Assembly (NCBI GenBank): GCA_003049485.1
Contig: PYST01000189.1
Coordinates: 1 to 64,000, forward strand
From: Ophioceras dolichostomum
Lineage: Eukaryota; Ascomycota; Sordariomycetes; Magnaporthales; Ophioceraceae
DNA: 64,000 nt
Direction: 5' to 3'
Position 1 is the stretch's first letter. The number at the start of each line of letters is the position of its first letter. Positions 10,307 to 19,383 of the stretch are shown one piece after another. A model generated the notes under the pieces. That model made no database searches and was not told the origin of the DNA. It worked only from the letters and a program-made list of their open reading frames with translations. A program made the translations under genes and the position numbers.

Positions 10307-11240
10307 CTTCGACCAAGAGGTTGGGGGTGCCCACAAACTGGCTGACAGCAACAGACCGAACTGATGGGTATGGGAGAGAATGGCGCAAAAACTGCAGGTA
10401 AACATACTGTCTATAAGTAGTACCTCTAAGTTCATAGCCATGGAGCATCAAAGGTCCGCTTCCGTGATCTCCCTGCATCATCGGCCGCACATGGACCGAA
10501 TCAGGCGTGCATATACACTAATAGAGCAGGTGGTAGTGGGCAGCTGCACTGTAGATCCAAAACTAAGCGGAGAATTTACCAAGGCGGCTCATTATATAGT
10601 GAACTGCCGCCTTGGCCCGCATATCGGAAACGCACCGACACGGCTTATAAGCGCGGATGGTGGGCGAGCGGGGAGCGCGGGGGTGAGACCTCCGCACGAC
10701 ACCATACTAGGTCGGTATAAAAGTGTGCGACATGGATGGAACTGTGCTGTAAGTCCGTTACATTCTGCCCTCGTGACATCCATTGGTTCCAATATCTGTC
10801 CAAACATGGTCTCAGTGGTCTGACATAAATGAGACTGGTTCGCCGGAGTGACTGGGGCTCTGAAGAATTCATTTGCGGCGGCGGTCGGCACACGCACAGA
10901 GTAGTACTACTAGTAGTAGTATTATCTAATGCCAGTCTCATTGCCAAATCGATAGTAGTGCTCATTTGGGTACCGAAGAATAGGTGCACGATGGCAGGGA
11001 GGGAGTTGCACATTGCTCAAGGCAGCGCTAATTCCGAGTCTGCCCGTAAGGATTGATACCTGAAATCGAACCGAGATAGAAAAGGTGTCAAGATCGATAG
11101 CCTGATAACGTGAGGAACGGGAGGAAGCCAGCTCTAGTTTTGGAACGAGACTACTAAAGAGGGACTTGTCCTCTAGATCTAGCTAGAGAATGTGATGCTC
11201 AGAAGAGCTCTATATATACACGAGTAAAGAACTATAGAAT

Positions 11241-11282
11241 CTTCTAGAACTGTATTACAAATAGTAAAGGCAGTTCTAGAAG
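11241..11282. repeat. 12-base inverted repeat with 18-base loop
   Basis: CTTCTAGAACTG at 11241-11252 and its exact reverse complement at 11271-11282 would form a hairpin. It is followed by three spaced copies of a GATAGAAG-like word. It is not next to a gene end. Confidence 0.6.
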
Positions 11283-11582
11283 AGACGAATTCTGACAAAT
11301 GTGATAGAAGACGATAGAAGACAGTAGAAGCTGATAGAAGGCCATGTGGAATGGTGGAAGCGTATTGCCACAATAAGGTTCTCCATTCTTGACAAAAGGT
11401 AAAATGTGTGGTGCAGGTCGCGATAGTTGGAATGGAACCAGGCTGCTGCTGCGTTGAACTCGCTGTGGCAGTGGTCGCAGCCTTGCGTTCGATCGAGATT
11501 AGTAGTGCACCCAAAGTGAAATGAAGGGAGGGAACGGGAAGAAGGAAAAGGGTGATTCAAATGATGGAAAAAGACAAAAGGA

Positions 11583-11745
11583 TCACCACCCAACTATCCC
11601 CCTCGCATCCGGGGGAAAGTGGGTGGTTACGAAAAACCCGTGGGTTTTTGCTTCGTATATGACACCGCCCGGTCTCGAACTCCCGACCTAGCGGTGGTCG
11701 GGAGCCGACGAGCGTGGCGAGTTACCAACTAGGCCATTCGACCGC
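11583..11745 (-). repeat. tRNA-derived element (SINE-like) with stem-loop tail
   Basis: On the minus strand an A-box-like TGGCCTAGTTGG (about 11725-11736) and a B-box-like GTTCGAGACC (11671-11680) are spaced as in a tRNA gene. The acceptor, D and T stems do not pair well, and a CTCCCGACC/GGTCGGGAG inverted pair lies between the boxes. It is therefore not a working tRNA. Downstream in the same orientation come a near-perfect palindrome of A5CCC/GGGT5 (11632-11649) and a two-tier hairpin: CCACCCA/TGGGTGG at 11586-11592 and 11620-11626, with TCCCCC/GGGGGA inside. A tRNA-related head with a structured tail suggests a SINE. No target-site duplication was identified. Confidence 0.5.
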
Positions 11746-12004
11746 ATTGGGACGCTCGTCTATGTTGAAGGGAAGGCGACGTGGAGGGGTTTATAAAAAC
11801 TTGACGCGTGTGGACGCGTCTTGACGCGTATGGCCTTCTTTTCACTTTGGGATGAAACTACTAAGCTCAGCAGCGGGTCGTACTACCTAGAAGATAAGGT
11901 AGGATCGTACTACTAGTACTCCTGAATCTGTGACTTCCTGGTCGCTCACTTTTTTGGCCGCATATCTACAAAAACCAGAAGCAATTCATCCATCTTGAGG
12001 TTTT

Positions 12005-12358
12005 CTATGAGCTAAAGAAGCACTCGAGGCCATGCAATACTGCCATCAACCGCGTTGTCGATGCCGGAGAAGCCTCGTCCTTCGGGAGTTCGTCCCAACC
12101 CAGCCCCAACCTGCAGACGTAACAGCTTAACTTGCTGCTCTTCTCTTGGTTGAGCTCGTAAATCCAGACCAGATGCCCCATGTATCCAGCATGAAGGGCC
12201 GCCAGGAACATCTCATATGGGATGATACGTCCCTTCTCGAGGTCGATGTCGCGTCTTCTCTTCCCCATGCATGGGATCGACGTAACGGCTGAGCACTCAA
12301 TAACACATTCGTAGTAGTACTCTTGAATAATCATCCGAATAAATGAACCGATCGACAA
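12005..12358 (-). CDS. Small hypothetical ORF, 117 aa (weak)
   Basis: An open frame of 117 codons beginning MSIGSFIRMIIQEYYYECV, with several Cys and aromatic residues. It has no recognisable domain and no clear neighbour link. It lies 3' of the NLR gene on the same strand and could be a relic of a duplicated gene or chance. Confidence 0.2.
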   Translation of the reverse strand: MSIGSFIRMIIQEYYYECVIECSAVTSIPCMGKRRRDIDLEKGRIIPYEMFLAALHAGYMGHLVWIYELNQEKSSKLSCYVCRLGLGWDELPKDEASPASTTRLMAVLHGLECFFSS

Positions 12359-12575
12359 AACCGTGGAGCTTTCGGGGGGCTTCAGCGGCCATATTTGCCC
12401 CTCGGAATGTTCAGTGGGAAATCCGGATAGTAATCAAGCTAGCGCCACGCAAAAGGATCTAAGGGCCAAAATAACACGTAAATACCAACGTGCCAAAAAG
12501 AGGTGAGATGCCTCCTAGTTTCAACTCATCATTGCAAGGCAAATGCTAGAAAAGGGGGGAAAAAAAGCTACCTCT

Positions 12576-15500
12576 CTATCGATCAGGGAGGAACCATAAG
12601 GGCCTTTCAGTCATGTCAACGCAGTTCCTCACATTAAAGGGGGCGTCGGCCCAAGCGCGCAGAAAGGACTCCAGGTCCTCAGTTGAGCACAAGAGACGGA
12701 CAATCCTCGCCTGGTCCTCCTTGGGCACTTGCCATGTCTTCGCGGCTTGTTGTATATTCGATATCCGCGCTCGGTAAAGCGGGTTTTCTTCTCGACGCTC
12801 GGCCAGCCACGCCTCCAGCAACCCGTCCGCGACATGTCTCACGCGGCCCGGAAAAACTTTCTCCACGTCATTTGCCAATTCCGCCTTGAACGATGGAAGA
12901 TGGCTCAACACAACCTCCATGACGTTGGTCATCCAAGACGGCCAGAAAGCGTCCGGAAGGCCTAGGACTGGCGAGATCCTCTGGCGAAGATCGCGAACCA
13001 CTGTTTCCGGCAGAGGTGGGAGTGCAAATTCCAGCAGTGGAATCAAGAGCCAAGCCGTGTTGTTGTCGTCCCAGTTTTTGGCGATTAGTTGTGCAGAGAC
13101 CCAGTTCACAACGGTTCGTGGCAGTGCCTGTCGACGCGATCGCATCTTGAAGAGCACCATGGCTCGCACTTTTTCTTCAGTGCAATCGTCCAATGCCTTG
13201 CAGATAACTCTGCCCGGACAGTAGGATAAATCCGTAAGTACTAGTCCGAACATGGATGATGGAGACTTGAGCTCACGCGAAAGTTGTTCTTCCAAAACCA
13301 GCAACTTCTTGTCGAGCGCTGTGGGGATTTCATGTGGCTCCCAGTCCTCGGTCTCAACCTCACTCAGGCAATTCCCAGCTGTTTCCCAATAGGGGACCCG
13401 AGCAAATTCCCAATAGGCGGTGGTCAGGAGGGGACGCGGGTGGTTCTCTGACAGAGTGGTGATGAACAAAAGGAGGAGGTCCTCCTTCTCTCTAATCTTC
13501 AACAAGCCAGCAACGAACTTCCACACGTTGACGAATTGGCCGTGATATATGTGCCTCCTCATCTGGCTCGGAAGGCGTGCCTCTAGGTCCCCGACCAGCC
13601 ATCTAGCCGCGAAGTACTCCTGGATGGTCGAGTGTAGAAACTGGAACCTCGGGGTGATCGTCTCATCGCCGCCCCGGCTGCTGATGACTGAGAGATGGTT
13701 CTTCATGTCCGACCTGAGCTTGAACAAGGGCCGTGACGGCGTTACCCTCCGGATGTCGTCATCGCCGAATTCCACTCTGCCTTCCTCGGTGAGTTTGAAG
13801 GCGAGGTTTCCGAGCACGTCGATCTCTTCGGCGACGAACTCTTCGAGCTCTGGGAGAGCCTTGATCTCCTTGATCGTGTCCGCGGTAACTATGGGCGAGC
13901 TGGGCATACCGAGTGGATCCGGCTTCGCCAGTCGAGGAATATCCTTGCGCCAAAGCGTCGCCATGACGCCCTCGTACAGCGCCGTGGTGCTGGGCACGTT
14001 ACCAGCGTCGCCTGACGGCTTGACATCGAACCAGCAGAAGCAGAGCGCATCCAAGAGGAAAGGGACGGAAGCTATCTCCCACGCTGTTGGCGCGCTCAGG
14101 AGATATTCTCGGATCTCCCTCGCCGCCTCCGCTTGAGTCGACGTTGTATCCTCCTTTTTCGCCAGGAATTGAGCGACGGAATCCCATGAGAACCCCCTGG
14201 ATTCCAGCTCGCGGTCGACGGGGACCTCCTTGGTATTCCATATGGCTGTCCTCGTGGTAATCAGGATCGCGAACTCCTCGTCCCGAGCCAAGTCCACAAC
14301 CCATTTCACTTTCCCGACCTCATCGGGCTTCTCCGGCCGGAGCTCGTCCCATCCGTCAAGGATCAGAAGGGTTTTCTTCTTGTCTTGGAAGCAGATTCGG
14401 TTACGAAGAGCTTCTGCCAGCTTTCTTCCGTCGGGCCCGCCCAGGAAGTATTCCTGGTGGAGAAAGTCCTCCAGTCCCCCTCGAGGCTCGACTTGGCGTA
14501 ATGGTATTAGGATTACCCAATCGAACATGACCCGAATCGGCCGATGGGCAGCAGCGAGTTTCTTGCAGAGAGTGCTCTTGCCCGTACCAGGAGTGCCCTT
14601 GACGAGAATTCTCCTCGGTGATCGGTCCGCAAACAAATTCTCTACCTCCACGGTCCGGGGTTTGTCGGGCGTGACGTGCTCGATCAGAGTTAGATTGACG
14701 TAGCCTGACTCGATCGAGGACTTGTTGGCAGAGAGAGTCGATATGGCGAACCTCTCGTAGCTCTTCGTTAGTGTCTCCTGGATGTGACTCAAGTGCATTG
14801 ACTGAGCGAGGTCAACCGCCCGGTCACGCCGCAGGATGTCGAGCTCACGGATGATCCTGGAAAGACAGAGCTTCTTGAGGTAATCTATGTCCAGAGGGCC
14901 GGTGGAGTTCTCTAAATCCTCGATGGATTTCTTGAAGACACGTTTCATGGGCTTAATGTCCTTGGTTTTCTGAGGTGCAAGGATACCGAGTAGCTTGAGG
15001 AAGCACTGCTGGGACGGTCTGCTGGCATCCAGCTTGACATAGATCCTCGTGCTATCCTTGACCATGTGTTCTGGGAAGCAGGTCTCCTTTGTTCCGTTGA
15101 GCAGCACCGGGAAGGTGTGCATGCCTTCACCCGTACTGCTTTCTCGGATGTCGAGAAGAGCCAATTCTGTCAACACGTGGTGAAAGTCCGGATCGATTTT
15201 CTTCTTGTGTGCCTTATAGACGGCTGAGACCGCCGAGCGCACGTCGGACTTCTCTTCTTGGGCCCTACATACCGCCTTGCGCATCTCTTCGACGAAAGTC
15301 TTGAGCAGTTTGTTCTGGAGATACTCGCCGAGGACTTCAGACCCGAAGATGATGACACCCTTGGCTCCAAGGCCTGGGAAATGCTTGAAAGACAGGATGC
15401 TGTGCTGGGTGGCCAGAATATCCCGTCCTGCCGTCGGGTTGGCGTTGGCGGGCGGGCTGGGGCCGAGGGGTGTTTGGTCTGAGCGGATGTCGTATCCAAC

Positions 15501-15755
15501 GGCCTCGAACCACTCAATGAACTGCGTGACGACCGCAGCCTTGGCCTCTTTCGTGGACTTCTTGCTGTCGTGGGCGTAGATGATGAATGCTGGCGGGCAG
15601 TCCTTGAAGATTCCGCTATCTTTGAAGGTCTCCAGAATCGGACCTAACAGGGTGGTCCTTGCGGAGTCAATCTCTGTCGGCGTCAAAGACTGCAACATCT
15701 TGCCGTGGGGTAAGTCGGCACGGCTGGAACGGTGTGCTCTTGAGTCGTTGACCAA
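12576..15755 (-). CDS. NACHT-type NLR with TIR/SEFIR-like N-terminal domain, 1059 aa
   Basis: One uninterrupted exon. Residues 54-150 look like a TIR/SEFIR-type fold: CPPAFIIYAHDS as first strand and loop, FIEWFEAVGYDIRSD next, and GVIIFGSEVLGEYL later. The NACHT ATPase follows. Walker A is GTPGTGKST at 387-395, Walker B is LLILDGWDEL at 463-472, and the sensor is LITTRT at about 498-503. The winged-helix signature FLHSTIQEYFAARWL is at 706-720. The remaining 340 residues are helical and lack obvious WD40, ankyrin or TPR repeats, so the ligand-sensing part is atypical or divergent. Fungal NLRs of this build act in cell death and nonself recognition; the role here is inferred. The start could also be Met20. 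The gene is divergent from a membrane protein gene 514 bases away. The absence of introns contrasts with most neighbours. Confidence 0.85.
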   Translation of the reverse strand: MVNDSRAHRSSRADLPHGKMLQSLTPTEIDSARTTLLGPILETFKDSGIFKDCPPAFIIYAHDSKKSTKEAKAAVVTQFIEWFEAVGYDIRSDQTPLGPSPPANANPTAGRDILATQHSILSFKHFPGLGAKGVIIFGSEVLGEYLQNKLLKTFVEEMRKAVCRAQEEKSDVRSAVSAVYKAHKKKIDPDFHHVLTELALLDIRESSTGEGMHTFPVLLNGTKETCFPEHMVKDSTRIYVKLDASRPSQQCFLKLLGILAPQKTKDIKPMKRVFKKSIEDLENSTGPLDIDYLKKLCLSRIIRELDILRRDRAVDLAQSMHLSHIQETLTKSYERFAISTLSANKSSIESGYVNLTLIEHVTPDKPRTVEVENLFADRSPRRILVKGTPGTGKSTLCKKLAAAHRPIRVMFDWVILIPLRQVEPRGGLEDFLHQEYFLGGPDGRKLAEALRNRICFQDKKKTLLILDGWDELRPEKPDEVGKVKWVVDLARDEEFAILITTRTAIWNTKEVPVDRELESRGFSWDSVAQFLAKKEDTTSTQAEAAREIREYLLSAPTAWEIASVPFLLDALCFCWFDVKPSGDAGNVPSTTALYEGVMATLWRKDIPRLAKPDPLGMPSSPIVTADTIKEIKALPELEEFVAEEIDVLGNLAFKLTEEGRVEFGDDDIRRVTPSRPLFKLRSDMKNHLSVISSRGGDETITPRFQFLHSTIQEYFAARWLVGDLEARLPSQMRRHIYHGQFVNVWKFVAGLLKIREKEDLLLLFITTLSENHPRPLLTTAYWEFARVPYWETAGNCLSEVETEDWEPHEIPTALDKKLLVLEEQLSRELKSPSSMFGLVLTDLSYCPGRVICKALDDCTEEKVRAMVLFKMRSRRQALPRTVVNWVSAQLIAKNWDDNNTAWLLIPLLEFALPPLPETVVRDLRQRISPVLGLPDAFWPSWMTNVMEVVLSHLPSFKAELANDVEKVFPGRVRHVADGLLEAWLAERREENPLYRARISNIQQAAKTWQVPKEDQARIVRLLCSTEDLESFLRAWADAPFNVRNCVDMTERPLWFLPDR

Positions 15756-16269
15756 AGTTATAGGTCATTTGTGGATTGGCAAGTACATGATGCTCTGAAT
15801 ATGGACGATGTGGTGCAGATGTAGACGATATGTAGATGCGCGGAGAAATCTGTCGAGGTCAAAAGAGAAAAACTGAGCCACGTAATAAGCGCCCTGATAC
15901 CCCTGATACGCCCCATCAATCTCACGCACCTCGAAACACGCATGTTGGGCGAACAGGCAAACCGTGTGGTTACATTCGGCTGGATGCCACCCAGTGCGGT
16001 TGTCAGTACCCAGTCGTGTCTGCCTAGCAGCGGTCTAACGGGACCGACCACGCAAATGGGGAACACAAGAGAAGCGCATGCCTGTTCCGTAATTGCATCC
16101 CTATGTCTTGCCTGGGCAGGCTGGCGCCTGCAGAATCTGACATCTCTGCGACGACCGATAACCCCTGCTCGCGATTCAACTTGATCAGTCTCATAGAATA
16201 CCTTCGGGTATCCAGAGTCAAGTTTCAGGAACACTAGTACACCTCAGACCACCGAAACGATCTCAAGGT
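15756..16269. promoter_or_regulatory. Shared upstream region of the NLR and membrane protein genes
   Basis: 514 bases between two divergent start codons. No TATA box or known operator was picked out. The head-to-head layout makes shared control possible, but this is inferred from position only. Confidence 0.35.
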
Positions 16270-17616
16270 TTGCCGATGGATATGGACACGTTGTCCCGGC
16301 TTGCCAGTCGGTGGCGCAACCCGAGCGATATTCTCTCGCTTTTGTTGATAATTGGTGGCGACATCGTCCAACGAGCAATCGCACAGCTCTTCGGGGTCTC
16401 CGTTCGACCTTGGATGGAAGGCCCTAGAATATACCTAACGCCTGTTGCCTTTTCATTCGGCTGGGTTGGCTATGCCTTCCTCTCAGTCGGGGCACTGATG
16501 GGCGACGTTCAGCTGATGCCCCCTCAGCCTGACTGTCCATCCAAGGCCATTAACTGCAAGACCGGATACGCTCGAGTGAACAGCTCTTGGGTCCTCGGAC
16601 GCCTTCTCCGAGACCATGAACGGAGGGCTCAGAGGAATACGCGAACTGCCCACTCGAATCTGAACAGTAGGCCTTCACTCACGATCGACTTGTTCAAGCT
16701 CGAAACCCCGGGTTTAGGACCGCGGATCGACTCAGTCTGGCTGATGGGTTGGCTGACGATCATCACTCAGCTCGCCATCTCAGTGGTTCCTTGGATCCTT
16801 TATGGCGACTGGGTGATATTCGTCATCACGGCTTCGGGCACGGCGTTCGCCCTCCTTACTGGCAGCCTGCGGCAATGGGGTTCAGAGAAATGGGCTGCAC
16901 GGCGACTGAACAAGCCCGGTAGCGTTAAGGATGCGACTAAAACCGTCTGCCTGACGCGTGGCAACGGGCACAGGCACGCCATGGTGCTCATCGGCTCCGG
17001 CGGGGCCTTCGACCTGGAAAATATGGCCACGGCCACTTCGGAATCCGCGACCGAGACTCCCTGGGTTCTGGGCCTGCTGGCCGTCCTCTGGACCTGTTTG
17101 CTGATCAGCGTTTCTGGGCTCGAGCAGAACACATGGTTTCTCGTGGGTATCGGGGCTCTGGGGATGATGCAGAACCTTTACGCTAGCGTTGCGCACAGGT
17201 CGCCGGAAGCACTCAATATGAAGTTGACGCCATGGGCGGAACGGGCCACGATCATCGGGCTGGGCTTTCATCTGCCATTCGACGACGAGGACTCGGACGA
17301 AGATATGAAGGACGATACCTGGCGACAACCGATGGACTTGCAGTCCACACCGGGGGTACGCGGCGCCATTCGCGAGCTGGAGAAGATCATCCCCCGCGCT
17401 GGGATGAGCCTGATGCCTGAGTTCTTCCCTATGGTTATGAAGTACGAGCGAGGGAGATATAGAACGAACATCGAAAAGAAGTTTTGGAAGCAGGCTTTTC
17501 GGGAGGCTGGTATTCCTATCGACGCAGGTAATGGTGACGGAAAAGTGTCGGCACCCAGCATCAAGACGCCGGCGAGCCAGAGAGTCACAGAGATCGTAGC
17601 CCATGTCCCCGATTAG
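16270..17616 (+). CDS. Polytopic membrane protein of an uncharacterised fungal family, 448 aa
   Basis: A single exon. Hydrophobic segments fall at about residues 21-40 (ILSLLLIIGG), 55-77 (YLTPVAFSFGWVGYAFLSVG), 157-176, 180-199 (WVIFVITASGTAFALLTG), 265-283 (VLGLLAVLWTCLLISVSG) and 288-306. That gives five to six membrane spans with a charged C-terminal tail of about 140 residues. The motifs GGDIVQRAIAQL, SWVLGRLLRD, YGDW and LTRGNGHRH are ones I associate with a widespread fungal family lacking a known function. The tail has an acidic DDEDSDEDMKDD patch. There is no signal peptide. It lies head to head with the NLR gene. A membrane-acting partner of that NLR is an attractive guess, but nothing in the sequence proves it. 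Confidence 0.75.
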   Translation: MPMDMDTLSRLASRWRNPSDILSLLLIIGGDIVQRAIAQLFGVSVRPWMEGPRIYLTPVAFSFGWVGYAFLSVGALMGDVQLMPPQPDCPSKAINCKTGYARVNSSWVLGRLLRDHERRAQRNTRTAHSNLNSRPSLTIDLFKLETPGLGPRIDSVWLMGWLTIITQLAISVVPWILYGDWVIFVITASGTAFALLTGSLRQWGSEKWAARRLNKPGSVKDATKTVCLTRGNGHRHAMVLIGSGGAFDLENMATATSESATETPWVLGLLAVLWTCLLISVSGLEQNTWFLVGIGALGMMQNLYASVAHRSPEALNMKLTPWAERATIIGLGFHLPFDDEDSDEDMKDDTWRQPMDLQSTPGVRGAIRELEKIIPRAGMSLMPEFFPMVMKYERGRYRTNIEKKFWKQAFREAGIPIDAGNGDGKVSAPSIKTPASQRVTEIVAHVPD

Positions 17617-18000
17617 CATCGCACCTCGATTTGATGTTTTCTTCCTTTGATGGAAGAAAGTGGAGCCCGCCCTCTGGCTTTTGTTTTTAAACTTTAATTC
17701 AACGTCACTTAACTCCCGCTCCTTCCGTTGCGATTCCGAAGTCCTCACCGACCAGACTCCACCACTTCACAATCTCTTGCTCACCCCGGCAATGGCAACA
17801 CTCAAACCAAAGCAGGTGAATAAAATGGGAACAGCGACAGGGCTCGAGAAGTCAGAACCCTCCCGTCCGCAGTCTCAAGTTCAAAGCCTTCCCTCATCAT
17901 CATTAGCGGGGGGCCGAACCCAATACCTAATTAAGATCCCGACAAAGCCGCTTCAACGGGCCGTGCAGGCAACTCAATCCATTCACCGACCCATTCGCCA
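17617..18000. other. Spacer between convergent genes
   Basis: About 380 bases between the stop codons of the membrane protein and the SnoaL-like protein. It serves as 3' flank of both; no gene seen. Confidence 0.5.
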
Positions 18001-18670
18001 TCAGTCGGCAGGCATTTTCTCGCCAGAATCCCACTGGCGACAGCCAAAGCACCGAATCCACGCCGTCAGCGTCCTGTCTCTCTCATGCGGACCGCTAAAC
18101 GCTTGGTGGCTTCGGGGATGAAACTTACGTGCTCCATAATGCAACCCGCCTCCCACCGGTACCGGTCGACGATAGTCCCCACGCCAGAGCGGTAGTTCAG
18201 CCAACTCATGTTGTCTCTGAACAGCGTCCGGATGACGGTGATCTGCTGGCTCGCCCAGAGGGGTTTAAGGAAGTTGTAGGCGGCCTGCGCGCCCGTCGCT
18301 CGGCCGTTGTTCTGTTTTCCCAACGACTCCCAGGCGTCAGTCAGCGAGATTACTTGGGCAGGTGGAGAGCGACATGGCGACGACATACGATGTATCCGGG
18401 GTCGATGTAGCTGAACGTCTCGTCAATGTCCTTCTTAACAAGAAATGCGTCGGCAAACTTGTTGAACCGAGCTTCGGTCTCCTGCACCGTCGGAGGTGGG
18501 TCTATCTTCTGGCAGAACTTGGGAGGGGCCGCACCGCCCTGTCTTGCGCGTAGGATTACGGCGTCGAGAACGGTGGACACATCGATGCCGGTATTGGTCG
18601 TAACCGGGGCTGCGAGCGCGCCGAGCGGCGCCGCCGTTGCAGCAATGACAATTACGGCTCGCACCATCAT
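18001..18670 (-). CDS. Secreted SnoaL-like protein, 165 aa
   Basis: Three exons: 18670-18389, 18311-18129 and 18033-18001. Donors are GTATGT and GTAAGT; acceptors are AAACAG and CGCCAG. All joins are phase 0, giving DPGYI then NNGRATGAQAA, and GCIMEH then WDSGEKMPAD and stop. Residues 1-20 (MMVRAVIVIAATAAPLGALA) form a signal peptide. The rest resembles secreted fungal SnoaL-like proteins, with an NTF2-like cone fold: DETFSYIDPGYI, FLKPLW, TLFRDNMSWLNYR, DRYRWEAGCI and the closing EHWD-GEK. An alternative acceptor nearer the donor would add residues but breaks the family pattern. Function is unknown. Some relatives are isomerases or cyclases, others are only secreted proteins. Confidence 0.75.
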
Positions 18671-19383
18671 CTCCTCTTCCGACCTTCTTCTCCGAGTTTC
18701 TGTGTTAGCGATCAGGGGGTGGATCGCTTGTCGTTCTGAAGATCAAGCCACAAGCAGGAAACCAGTCTTGATCTAAAACCGGGAAACAGAGGAACACGAT
18801 GTGGAAGCTCTCTGGGCGACCGGTAGATCTGAGCCGATATATGTATTAGTGGTGCCCATAGACAGACGTCCCCAGGTACCAAGCGGTTGTGTTCAAAATG
18901 GAGATCGTCACCTTCTGAGTAAATTGGAGAGTCGTAAGCCCCCAACGCGCTTGCTCTCAGACCAAGACCTCTGTTCCTCTTCTCGCCTTGCCCCTTGCAC
19001 TGCCGGGTGGTGTGCAGATTCAGGCTGTACTCCCTATGCCAAGATCACGGCAGACTCGTCCCGCTCCCGCAAGCATACGAGAGGTAGCCCCGGAGAATAT
19101 GGACTTGATGAGGGGAATTGGCACTGGGTAGCATGTCTCTATGCTGTGTGGACTCCCCACTCGCCTGGTCAATATTGCTTCTCCCGCGCCGGCCACGCTT
19201 GGGTGATGCCAAGAAAACAAAGGGGTGACGACGAGCGACTGCCTAGTCGTGCAGAGATTCTTGACTTGCCCTCGCAGGCGCAACATGGCTCAACTTTTCA
19301 CTTTGTCGCATCGAGCTTTATTTAGCGGTCTATATACCTCGTAATAGTAAATACAGGTCTAGGCATGCTGGCGGCGCCAATGT
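18671..19383. other. Intergenic, no gene seen
   Basis: Upstream region of the SnoaL-like gene and 3' flank of the tannase gene. Overlapping short ORFs (for example 18801-19325 plus) show no recognisable protein. Confidence 0.5.

Larger units (their letters stand above)
10307..12575. other. Gene-poor 2.3 kb spacer with repeats
   Basis: This stretch is the shared upstream side of the beta-glucosidase gene and the downstream side of the NLR gene. It contains a 12-base inverted repeat (11241-11252 and 11271-11282), several GATAGAAG copies at about 11300-11340, and a tRNA-like repeat with hairpin tail (11583-11745). It also holds one weak ORF (12005-12358). No other gene was supported. Confidence 0.5.

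Noticed and set aside
9417..10441. Start of the GH1 gene at 10441
   Set aside because: The later Met at 10306 gives a proper signal peptide; the extra 45 residues do not.
11661..11745. Functional tRNA gene
   Set aside because: A and B boxes are present, but the acceptor and T stems do not pair; treated as a tRNA-derived repeat instead.
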